Assembly (NCBI GenBank): GCA_049509515.1
Contig: JBEKZV010000010.1
Location: 1 to 64,000 of the forward strand
Direction of reading: 5' to 3'
DNA length: 64,000 nucleotides
Origin: JBEKCP01 sp049509515
GTDB taxonomy: Bacteria > Planctomycetota > Planctomycetia > Pirellulales > Thermoguttaceae
Every line of letters starts with the position of its first letter. The first letter of the stretch is position 1. This document shows positions 7,500-15,655 of the stretch, one piece after another. Below the pieces are notes generated by a model. It made no database searches. It was not told the DNA's origin and saw only the letters and a list, made by a program, of their open reading frames with translations. Both the position numbers and the translations under genes were made by a program.

Positions 7500-9710
7500 C
7501 TATGGCGAGCCTCCCGCGGATTGTTGCCTGTTCAGTACAGCGCCCAAGAACGTGAGTATCTCCCGGGTCGGCCCGTCGTCCGGCAAGCCCAAGTCGGCAT
7601 TGATCGTGGTGTGGTTCTTCCCGGCGGCCGGATACGCGGTTGCCGGAACGCCCGCTTCCACCAGCGCCTTGACGAGCCGTTGCGATTGCGCTTTGGTTTC
7701 CGGGTGGCCTGCGACGTGAAGCACCAGGAAGGGCGGGATGTTCTTGCCCTTGGCGACATGGGTCACCGCCGATAGCTCCTTCTGCAGTGCCTCGTCGCCG
7801 AACTTGATCCTGATGCTGGCCGCCCGCTTCCCTTTGGCGAGGATCGTGATCGTCGGCAGTTTCTTCAGTTTCGTCGGGTCGCCGAAGGCGAGCGCATAGC
7901 TGGCCGCCGGCCCCTCCTCGACCGCCTTGAGCTGCATCGGCAGGTCGTAGCTGTCGCCGTCGACCGGAACGCATGCCTTGATCGCGGACAGGGGGATCCC
8001 TTCGGCCTTCAAGTACCTGTCGTCGGTGCAAACCAGCGCGGCCAGTTGCGCCCCGGCGGAATGGCCCATGACGACGATGGCCGAGGGGTCGCCGCCGTAC
8101 TCCCGGATATGCTCCCTGGTCCAGCGGATTGCCTTCGCGACGTCCGCGGCAATTTGTTTGATCGTCACGGCCGGGAACAAGCGGTAGTTGACGGAGACGA
8201 ACACGAATCCCTTGTCCACCATCGCCTGCGGTTTCTTGTCCATCTCGGATTTGTCTCCGCGGTGCCAGCCGCCGCCATGGATCCACACGACGACCGGGAG
8301 ATTCTCACCTTCGGCCGGAGCATAGACGTCCAACGTCTGCAACTCACTGCCCGGCTGGGCATAAGGCAACCCACGGTGGACCTTCGGCTTGGCACCGGCG
8401 AAGCCGGCGGCGCACTTCATCAGCGCCTCCCAGCCGTGTTGAAGCGGATGAGGATAGACGTACGGCGTATAGTATTCGGCCGGCGGCTTCCCGTTGAAGA
8501 AATCCCGGCCTTCCTTGATCTGCGCCGCCTGGTTCGGATCGTTGCCGCCCACGGCCATCAGCACCTTCGCCCCGTTGAAGGTGTTGTTCCATGCATAGCA
8601 GGGCGACGGCTTGAAGACGCCGTCGACGTTGGTTGCCCAACCAACCTGGCCGAAACACGGGTAGCCCGCCCCGACCTGGCCGGCGGGGATCCGGTTGCCG
8701 TCGAGGGGGTTCTTGCCGTCGGCCTTGCCCCAAGGGGGCATTTCCATGAACGCCCTGTGGTTCGTCAGTTGGATGACGCGGCAGTCGTAGGTCGCGCCGG
8801 TGACGGTGTTGTCGAAGACGATAGCCGCGCCGGCGGCGATGAAGATGAAGCCCCCCGGCCTGCCCCCGTCGACCGTGGCAAACTGGTTGTCGTAGATTTC
8901 GGAGGTCTGGCAGCCGTACTTTCTCTGCCCGGGGCCGTAGATTTCGATTTCCGCATTGACGATCTTGTTGTGGCGGATGACGACGCGGGCGGCGTTGATG
9001 GCCACGATAAACGGGTTGTCGCCCGTCGCCACGGCCCCCCTGAGATTGACCTCGTTATCCTCGAAGTACATCGCCTGGGCGGTGCCCAGGGTGAGCGGCT
9101 TGCGATAGTTGGGGGCGCCGGGGCCCGAATAACAGATCGGCTGCAGGCAGCCGCCGTGCGAAAGCCGCCCGTCAAAGCAGCAGTGGTCGACCAACCCGTA
9201 GGTGCCGCGGTCGCCCCCGCCGTCGATCATCAGCATCACATCGGAATTCTTGAACTTGCAGTGATCGATGCGGAAGTTCTTGCACGTGCCGCCGATGCTC
9301 ATCAGCGCGCCCCAGCTCGCTTCGTCGGGGTGTAATGATCCGTCGAGGGTGATGCCCGTGACGCGGAACGGCTTGCCTTCCACGCCCTCCAACTCGAAAT
9401 ACGCATTGCCGGACTTGCTCTTGTCCACGGTGATGATCGTCTTGTCGATTCCTGCACCCCGGATGGTGATGGCCTTCACTCTGGGCGAATGGCCTGTGTG
9501 CCAGCCCCTCTTCGACCAGACGGCCGTGCCGGCGGGGAGTTGGACGATGTCGCCGTCCTCGGCCGCGTCGATCGCCTTTCCGACGGCCTCCGGCGTCAAA
9601 TCGGCAGCCGTGCGGGTCTCGGCGTAAAGCGGTGCGGGCACAACGCCACCGGAAGCCCCAAGCGAGCAACACGCCAGCCACAAACCGAGTTCGCATTTTC
9701 TCCTTGCCAT
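7500..9710 (-). CDS. secreted beta-helix / esterase fusion protein
   Basis: A 736-residue two-domain protein with a signal peptide (LGLWLACCSLGASGG). Residues about 30-420 form a right-handed parallel beta-helix of the pectate-lyase/periplasmic copper-binding repeat type, with opening block EAVGKAIDAAEDGDIVQLPA and repeated ITIRGAG, ITLDGS and FRIDHCKF turns. Residues about 460-735 are an alpha/beta hydrolase of the BD-FAE/carboxylesterase type: HGGGW near 476 and nucleophile elbow GHSAGA near 546. A plausible role is degradation of an acylated polysaccharide, the helix binding or cleaving the chain and the esterase removing acyl groups; this is inferred from domains only. The ATG at 9710 has AAGGAG 8 nt upstream; a frame 38 codons longer lacks a comparable site. 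Confidence 0.85.
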   Translation of the reverse strand: MARRKCELGLWLACCSLGASGGVVPAPLYAETRTAADLTPEAVGKAIDAAEDGDIVQLPAGTAVWSKRGWHTGHSPRVKAITIRGAGIDKTIITVDKSKSGNAYFELEGVEGKPFRVTGITLDGSLHPDEASWGALMSIGGTCKNFRIDHCKFKNSDVMLMIDGGGDRGTYGLVDHCCFDGRLSHGGCLQPICYSGPGAPNYRKPLTLGTAQAMYFEDNEVNLRGAVATGDNPFIVAINAARVVIRHNKIVNAEIEIYGPGQRKYGCQTSEIYDNQFATVDGGRPGGFIFIAAGAAIVFDNTVTGATYDCRVIQLTNHRAFMEMPPWGKADGKNPLDGNRIPAGQVGAGYPCFGQVGWATNVDGVFKPSPCYAWNNTFNGAKVLMAVGGNDPNQAAQIKEGRDFFNGKPPAEYYTPYVYPHPLQHGWEALMKCAAGFAGAKPKVHRGLPYAQPGSELQTLDVYAPAEGENLPVVVWIHGGGWHRGDKSEMDKKPQAMVDKGFVFVSVNYRLFPAVTIKQIAADVAKAIRWTREHIREYGGDPSAIVVMGHSAGAQLAALVCTDDRYLKAEGIPLSAIKACVPVDGDSYDLPMQLKAVEEGPAASYALAFGDPTKLKKLPTITILAKGKRAASIRIKFGDEALQKELSAVTHVAKGKNIPPFLVLHVAGHPETKAQSQRLVKALVEAGVPATAYPAAGKNHTTINADLGLPDDGPTREILTFLGAVLNRQQSAGGSP

Positions 9711-9915
9711 GGCCTTATCTCCTTGGAGGCATTGCGACCTTGGCGATTCAAGAACCCGATTATGGTTCGCGTATCCGGCGGTGTCAAGAAATGACCGGGT
9801 GGTCCTGGACGCGTGCACGGCCAAATGAGCGTGACAATAGGGTGGTCTTTCAAATCACCGTCTCTCTTGCTGCCAAGGCCAACGAAACGAGCCCCTGCGC
9901 GTCGGTAGCGACACA

Positions 9916-10002
9916 CCGACGCGCGCCGGCGGCGCGGCGCCGTCGAGCAGAGCTTGACCGTCCCAGCTGCCCGCGGCGCGTGAAACAGGCCATTACACGA
10001 CG
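9916..10002. repeat. 87-bp dispersed repeat, copy 2
   Basis: Second copy of the element at 6981-7067. It is the only recognisable feature in the 400-bp gap between the beta-helix/esterase gene and the decarboxylase gene. Confidence 0.75.
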
Positions 10003-10118
10003 GGTATCATACGCAGCGACGAACCAGGGCACCGGTAACGGATACTCTCGGCCTCAACGAATTGTGTCGGGACCGTTTCGTGTGTGTGATTGCCTATAGA
10101 CCGCATCTCATTACCGCC

Positions 10119-11777
10119 TCAATCACTCCCATACATGGCACCGAGGCGCTCGTGGGCCAGCGCGAGTTGCGCCGGCAAGTCCATCCTGCCCCCAACCACC
10201 TCGATGTAGCTGGCCGATTCGCCCGTGGCGGCCCTGGCCATCGCAGCGTCGAGCTCGCCGAGGGTGGCGGCTTTCGCCGTGAACCAGCCCCGGCAGCCCA
10301 GGGCGGCGGGCAGGTCATGATAGTTCCAAGGGGCGAGGTCGTTGTAGACCCAATCCGGATTCGTCTCGAGCGCCCGCTCGACCATGTAGCCCTCGTTGTT
10401 GAGGACGAAGATGATCGGCTTCAAACCGTTGCGTCCCATCGTGCCAACGTCAGCGGCAGTGAGCTGGTGTGAGCCCTCGCCGGTGAAGAGCACGGTCCGT
10501 CGCGATGGGTCGGCCAGAGCGATCCCCAGCGCGGCCCCGGTGGCCCATCCGATCGAGCCCCAGAGGGTCTGGCAATGCACCTCCGCGCCGTCGGGCAGCG
10601 GCAGCGGGACGATCCCCGCAGTGGAACTGCCGCTCTCGATGACAATCTGATCTCGGGGCCTTAGAAAGTCCCGATAACGGGAGTACATCGCCGCCGCGGT
10701 AATCGGGTCGTTGGGCTTGCCGCCTGGTTTCGCCGTCGTCTCCCTGGGCGGCGCCGAGTATCCGAAGTTCTTTCGGACCGACCTGGCCAGCATTTCAAAG
10801 ACATCGCCCATCCGGACGGGGTTGTAGATCTGCTCCCCTATCTGAACGTGATCGACGTCGATGGTCAGCAGCCTGTCGGGTGCGATCCGACTCGAGTAGG
10901 CCGACGTGTTGATGTCGTGGAAGCAGACGCCCCCGGCGTCGATGACGACATCTGCACCCTCGACCGCCTGGAGGACGGCGGGGGACGAAACGGCGCCCGA
11001 ATAGATGCCGGCGAACTGCGGATGGGCCTCGGACAGGACCCCTTTGTCCATCGCCATCGCGGCGAACGGGCAGCCCAACGCCTCGATCAACGCCCGCAGG
11101 CTGTCCTGGAGCTTGAACCTCGAGACCGCGTAGGCCGGGAGTACGGCCAGCGAGCGGGCGGCTTCGATCCGCTCGGTGATCGCCGCCACGGACTTGGCCA
11201 GGTCGGGGCCGCTCGTGGGCTTCGGGTACGGGATCGGGTCGGAGTCCGCGACGGGGGTGATGGCGTAGTCGGAGGCGACGAGGATATAAGCCGGCCGGCT
11301 CTCCGCCCGCGCCGTGCCGATCAGCCGCTCCATTTCCTCGGCGCAGTTGTCGGGAGTGATCACCGCCGAGGCGCACGCGGCTTGCGCCGAGATATTCGCG
11401 AAGTTTTGGAACTCCCCATCGCCGAGCGTGTGGTGGGCGATCTTGTGGACCCGCTGGTGGCGCATCGACGGCATCCCCACGAGGTGGAAGACGCATGACC
11501 GCTCGGCCTTGGCCCCCATCACGCCGTTGAGCGCGGACAACTCGCCGACGGCGTACGTGGTCAAGAGCATCGAACAACCCCGCACGCGGGCGTAGCCGTC
11601 GGCTGCGTACGCCGCGTCCAACTCGTTCGAACACCCGATCCAGCGGATCGCCTCGCTCCGCACGACCGCGTCGCAGAGCTCGAATGCGTAGTCCCCCGGG
11701 ACGCCAAAGCAGTCGGTGATCCCCTCGCGCGCGAGCCGTCGGACGATGTAATCCGCGACAGCCGGTTGCTTGTTCAT
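10119..11777 (-). CDS. thiamine-diphosphate-dependent alpha-keto acid decarboxylase
   Basis: A 552-residue enzyme of the pyruvate/indolepyruvate decarboxylase family. Visible hallmarks are FGVPGDYAFELCD at the N-terminus, the catalytic glutamate in SNELDAAYAADGYAR (Glu52), the twin histidines in HHTLGDGEF (115-116) that separate decarboxylases from acetolactate synthase, and the cofactor-binding motif from GEGSHQ to VLNN near 440-470. It should decarboxylate a 2-keto acid to an aldehyde in the cytoplasm; whether the substrate is pyruvate, indolepyruvate or a branched-chain keto acid cannot be read from sequence. GGAG lies 7 nt before the ATG. It is flanked by non-coding repeats on both sides and has no obvious operon partner. 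Confidence 0.9.
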   Translation of the reverse strand: MNKQPAVADYIVRRLAREGITDCFGVPGDYAFELCDAVVRSEAIRWIGCSNELDAAYAADGYARVRGCSMLLTTYAVGELSALNGVMGAKAERSCVFHLVGMPSMRHQRVHKIAHHTLGDGEFQNFANISAQAACASAVITPDNCAEEMERLIGTARAESRPAYILVASDYAITPVADSDPIPYPKPTSGPDLAKSVAAITERIEAARSLAVLPAYAVSRFKLQDSLRALIEALGCPFAAMAMDKGVLSEAHPQFAGIYSGAVSSPAVLQAVEGADVVIDAGGVCFHDINTSAYSSRIAPDRLLTIDVDHVQIGEQIYNPVRMGDVFEMLARSVRKNFGYSAPPRETTAKPGGKPNDPITAAAMYSRYRDFLRPRDQIVIESGSSTAGIVPLPLPDGAEVHCQTLWGSIGWATGAALGIALADPSRRTVLFTGEGSHQLTAADVGTMGRNGLKPIIFVLNNEGYMVERALETNPDWVYNDLAPWNYHDLPAALGCRGWFTAKAATLGELDAAMARAATGESASYIEVVGGRMDLPAQLALAHERLGAMYGSD

Positions 11778-11899
11778 GGGATTTCTCCGGATAATGGGAT
11801 CTTCTTGCCGGCCAGAATAGAGATACCCTCCTCGGCCAGACCGTCTGTATCATTCTAGAGCGGTTCCATCGTCAGTGTAGCGGCTTTCGCGGGGAAACA

Positions 11900-11926
11900 T
11901 GCCCACCGCAAGCGTGGGCATGGCAC
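11900..11926. repeat. short palindrome
   Basis: ATGCCCAC and GTGGGCAT flank CGCAAGC, forming a perfect 8-bp stem. It lies about 120 bp upstream of the decarboxylase start on the minus strand. It could be a dispersed intergenic palindrome or the stem of an RNA. Confidence 0.5.
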
Positions 11927-12046
11927 CCAACACGCCACAGAGAGAATGGAACCGGTTTAAGCAACTCGCGTGCCGACTCAGCCGGGATTTCCCCGCTGGG
12001 CGGCACAGGAAGAGGAAAACCGGCTTCGGCAGGACCGCTGAAGCGT

Positions 12047-12456
12047 ACCATGCACACCTGTCGACATGACCGGCAATACCGAGGAGAAGAACCCGCCCCT
12101 GGGACGTGCGCGGGTCCGGCGGGGCGGGCTCTGCCGAAGCCTTCCTGTCCCGGACCGGATGCCCAATCCGGACAGCGTTTCGGACTCTTTCTTGGGGCTT
12201 GAGGCCGAATCCCCGGGCGTCGCGTGAGGCTCATCCCCGGCCCCCATCTCGACGCTGGTCCGGAGGGCTCACCACTAGCCCGGATTACTCGTGGCCAAAC
12301 ACTAGCCCGAAGCGCAAGCGAGGGAGTGGCAACGAGCTACCCTCGCTCGCGCGTCGGGCTAGTGTCGAACACCCTGCTCCTGGATGCCCCGCCCATGAAT
12401 AATCCGGGCCAGGGGCTGGCCCGAAATCAAGCGCCGTCTCCGGCGGCGCGGCCAGC
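12047..12456. repeat. ~410-bp direct repeat, copy 2
   Basis: Second copy of the block at 7079-7487, same orientation. Together the two copies bracket the esterase and decarboxylase genes (a 4.6-kb interval), a substrate for deletion or duplication by homologous recombination. No gene is supported between 11778 and 12711. Confidence 0.85.
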
Positions 12457-12711
12457 TCGGCGGGCCCGAGGAATTCGGGCGGAATAAATGTATCCGGCAC
12501 CGGTCCCGACGAGATGAGCGCTTGTGTTCCGCGCAGGTGCTTGAACACGCCCGCACCAGCGGCTAGAATGACGCAACGCCTTCGTTGGCGCTCCGTGGCG
12601 GATGCGGTCCGGCGGTTAGGGCTGACGAAATTGGCGACATGCCATACCTTCTGGCCGCTGTTCGGCTGCCACAATGGTTGTTTCAGTGAGCCACACACAC
12701 TGGATGAAGAC

Positions 12712-12924
12712 ATGGGCGATGACGGCAGCACGAATCCGGGCATGACGCCCGAAGAAGAAGACGCCGCTGCCGATAATTACCGGGAGCGGCTCAAGAAGCT
12801 TGGCAAATTGCCTGCGCCCTCCGACCCCGGTGAGGTTCGGGCGAGAAACCGGGAACGAGATGAGGTTGAGCGGCGGTTAAGAGAGCACGAGGAGCGGAAT
12901 CGCGGGAGGGCCTCCCAGGACTAG
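12712..12924 (+). CDS. small charged hypothetical protein
   Basis: A 70-residue, strongly charged, probably helical protein (block MTPEEEDAAADNYRERLKKL, then a Glu/Arg-rich tail). No family is recognised. The ATG is chosen because the charged, compositionally consistent part starts there; the open frame upstream looks like chance. The ribosome binding site is weak. It could be an antitoxin-like or regulatory protein, but no partner gene is adjacent. Confidence 0.4.
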   Translation: MGDDGSTNPGMTPEEEDAAADNYRERLKKLGKLPAPSDPGEVRARNRERDEVERRLREHEERNRGRASQD

Positions 12925-13492
12925 CTGAGGACCTGGCGCCCTATCCTGCTCCTTCGCGTGGCATCGGCCCGCGCGCCCCGAAATGTGTGTCGGTTACGTC
13001 CTGTTGCGCGCCTCGGTCACATCGGACCCGGTGTCCCCCATCCGGCGTCGCATCGACGAGTCTGGGCGGTCGGCGGTAAGATCTGGCAGCCTCTGTTGGG
13101 TGTCCGGTCGGTAGGGAACGCCCTCCCTGGCATTACGGTCGGATGGCGATTCCAAAGGCCGTCGTATTCGCTACGGTTACGAACCGAAAATCGCTCGACC
13201 ATCCGCCAAGGCTAGGGCCCCTGGGCCCCAGTCGCTGGCCATGTCCGGGCCAAGAAACGGCCCCGCGTGCTTGACCCGCCCACGCCACGCGGGGACAATA
13301 TCCCCTATTGCGACGTTTGTAATGCTGCCGAAATCGTGGTTAGGGCCAATCACCGCGGTGTCGGCGGCGCAGTTTGAAGTGTGCCCATCTGTGAGAACCT
13401 GCGGAGGGCTCAGGGCACGACGCCATAGTGCGGAGCAGGAGACCCCTGGCGGCCAATCCCAGAAACCCTCGTGGCGGAAAGGAGTGACTGCC
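12925..13492. other. intergenic, nothing recognised
   Basis: 568 bp without a supported gene. Several overlapping frames run on both strands, none with a plausible ribosome binding site plus family signal. Base composition is less extreme than in the flanking core genes. Confidence 0.45.
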
Positions 13493-13639
13493 ATGGTGAA
13501 ACACGTGTTCGCCAAGGTGAACCCTGTTCGTCCTGGTGCCCTGGCCATACTTGGCTGGCTCGCGTTTGTAGTTGGGGTTGTCGTTGAAGAAACGTGGCTC
13601 AAACTCATGCTCTTGTCGGCTGCCAGGGTCCTGCCCTGA
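13493..13639 (+). CDS. 48-residue single-pass membrane protein
   Basis: A short protein with a basic N-terminus (VKHVFAKVNPVRPG) and one hydrophobic helix (ALAILGWLAFVVGVVV). AGGAG lies about 9 nt before the ATG. It ends 33 bp before the AlbA_2-like gene and may be cotranscribed with it. No family recognised. Confidence 0.5.
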   Translation: MVKHVFAKVNPVRPGALAILGWLAFVVGVVVEETWLKLMLLSAARVLP

Positions 13640-13672
13640 GCCCTCCGCGGATACCGCCAAACGAGGTTCCGT

Positions 13673-14626
13673 ATGCGGCTGCACGAAATCGAGGCGTGGG
13701 CAATAGGCATCATTCAGCGCGTTGTGTCCGGTCAGCCCGTGGAGGATTCGCGCGTTGTAGTCAAGGCGGCCTGGCCGGATGATCCCAGAAAGGCTGCACG
13801 CCAGATAGCGGGTCATGCCAACGCCGCACGCGGCGAGCCCGTTCTATGGCTGATCGGCGTGGACGAGGCGGCTGGAACCGTTCCCGGCGTCACATTCTCG
13901 GAGTTCTCAAGCTGGTACAACTCGGTTAGTGCGGCGTTTGACGAGCTGGCCCCGGAGCCGAAAAGCATCAACGTGCCAACCGCCGGAGTAACAGTGGCGG
14001 CGCTCTTGTTCGATACGGAACGCGCCCCGTTTGTCGTGAAGAATGCGGAGGGCGGTACGATCCAGCGTGAGGTTCCCTGGCGAGAGGCCACGGGAGTGCG
14101 GTCGGCAACTAGGTCGCAGCTACTCAAGCTGCTCTCACCGCTTCAAAAATTGCCGGAGGTCGAGGTCGTTGGTGCGCTGCTGACTGTCAAGCCCTGGGAA
14201 AGCCAAAATGGCGGATCGCATTTGCAATGGAACGCGTGCACTGCGATCTTCCTGACACAACCACAGGATCAGGAGGTCGTTATCGCAAAGCATCGCTGCA
14301 CCGTAACAATCAAACCGCCCGGCCGCCCGCCGGTCGGGCCGCTGTCCGGGGTCGAGTTTCGTGGCCCTCGCTCGGGAAACGTCCGCGTAAGCGAACACGC
14401 TGTGACGCTGCTTGGCTGCGGGTTGTTTGAGATCAGGCACGGGATTTCGTCGATAATTGAACACGAAACTACGAGACTGTTTGAAGGCAGCGCCCGGCTT
14501 GAGATCAGGGCAAAGCTGCCGGGTGTGGAGCGGCCGCTTGCCATCGACATAGAGTTGGCCCCCCGCTCTAGGCCTGACGGGCTTAAGGGGACCTGGTTTT
14601 TTGGCGACCACACGTTTTATGCTTGA
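13673..14626 (+). CDS. AlbA_2 (Schlafen-type) domain protein
   Basis: A 317-residue protein. The N-terminal third contains VVVKAAWPDDPRKAARQIAG followed by HANAARGEPVLWLIGVDE, the pattern of the Schlafen AlbA_2 putative nucleic-acid-binding domain (charged strand, then an A-N-x-x-x-G region and LxGVD). The usual acidic or basic residue before the strand is modified (VVVKAAWP), so activity is uncertain. The remaining 200 residues are beta-rich and unassigned. GAGG lies 6 nt before the ATG. Proteins with this domain occur in regulatory and anti-phage contexts; the neighbourhood of small ORFs and fossils fits an accessory region, but a defence role is inference. Confidence 0.65.
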   Translation: MRLHEIEAWAIGIIQRVVSGQPVEDSRVVVKAAWPDDPRKAARQIAGHANAARGEPVLWLIGVDEAAGTVPGVTFSEFSSWYNSVSAAFDELAPEPKSINVPTAGVTVAALLFDTERAPFVVKNAEGGTIQREVPWREATGVRSATRSQLLKLLSPLQKLPEVEVVGALLTVKPWESQNGGSHLQWNACTAIFLTQPQDQEVVIAKHRCTVTIKPPGRPPVGPLSGVEFRGPRSGNVRVSEHAVTLLGCGLFEIRHGISSIIEHETTRLFEGSARLEIRAKLPGVERPLAIDIELAPRSRPDGLKGTWFFGDHTFYA

Positions 14627-14689
14627 CAATGTTTTTTCCGGCGTGGCGTCACTCTCGCCAGGAAGGCCGATTTCCCGTACCGGCGAATG

Positions 14690-15100
14690 GTCGACTCGCT
14701 CCCTTCGGCTACATGGACCGAGCCACCCTACAGGAGGTCGCCCGTCCCACCGATGTGGTATTCTCGCCCGGTGCTCCTCGCCGCCAGCGTTCCGGCCGAT
14801 AGCGATCACCGTCGGCAGTATATGGAGCATGCCCTGGCCGGCAGGCACCAGGCCGATTTCCGGCGGCTGCCGACGGGATTCGGTTTCGCACGTCACAGGA
14901 AGAACGTGACCCTGCTCGTTCGCTCCCTGCCGGAACTCGCCGCGGCCGCCGCAAGTCAACTGGCCGCCCGCTATCCCGCTGCCACCATGAGCCGGCTGGC
15001 CGACGACGCCCCGGCCGGGCCGCCGGGCTCTGCCACCTGGTCGGCCGGGTTGCGGCTCAGGCCCGACCTGTTTCCGATTCGCCTCCGCCGGCTGCCCCGG
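14690..15100 (+). pseudogene. fragment of a possible HerA/VirD4-like ATPase gene, copy B
   Basis: A continuous frame carries RPVLLAASVPADSDHR, QADFRRLPTGFG, NVTLLVRSLPELAAAAA and LRLRPDLFPIRL before degenerating into low-complexity sequence. The order recalls the N-terminal region of large conjugation- or HerA-type ATPases; this is from memory and weak. There is no ATPase core, so it is a remnant. Its first 180 bp match the minus-strand fossil at 322-501, which lacks everything after FRRLPTEFG. Confidence 0.45.
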
Positions 15101-15453
15101 TTCCACATTCTTCATCCTTCCTTCTTTCTATCCTTGGTGTTGCCCGCTACCCCGGGGACCCGGAATCCCGCGATGGAAAACCCCGACGGGGTTTCGGCGG
15201 GCCCTACGGCAACCCCTTCGGGGTGACGACATGACGCGACGCGCCGTCCTGGGGTAGCCGCTACGCGACGGCCCCAGGCTATGGTGTGCAATCCCTTCGG
15301 GATATTCGACCAACCACCCCAGACGTCCGGCGGTAACGTGTAGGGTGGGTCGAGCGCAGCGAGCGCCACCATTTTTCGGGCGAATTCTTGTGGTGGGGCC
15401 CGCCGACCAACGCTGCGCGTCGGTGCCTGTCGACCCACCATACAAAGCTCCCT

Positions 15454-15499
15454 CCTGACACCTGTCACCTGACACCTGACACCTGACACCTGTCACCTG
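15454..15499. repeat. heptamer tandem repeat
   Basis: About six tandem copies of ACCTGAC / ACCTGTC in the non-coding gap upstream of rpsA. The flanking 15100-15530 holds no other recognisable feature apart from a CCCCTTCGGGG mini-hairpin near 15210. Confidence 0.8.
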
Positions 15500-15535
15500 C
15501 CACCGCCCCTCCCTCCGGGGTGTCTTCCCCCGGCG

Positions 15536-15564
15536 TTGCCAAGGTTCGCTGCCGCTGATAGAAT
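15536..15564 (+). promoter_or_regulatory. sigma-70 promoter of rpsA
   Basis: TTGCCA and TAGAAT are separated by exactly 17 bp. The -10 element lies 91 bp before the chosen rpsA start, leaving a leader of about 85 nt. Confidence 0.6.
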
Positions 15565-15655
15565 GTGAAGTTCTCGACGGCCCGCGGAGAGTCCCTTGCG
15601 TCGAGGGGCCGGGTGGACGAGGCGCTTTTCTCTTACCGTTTTCTTTCACCGTTTT

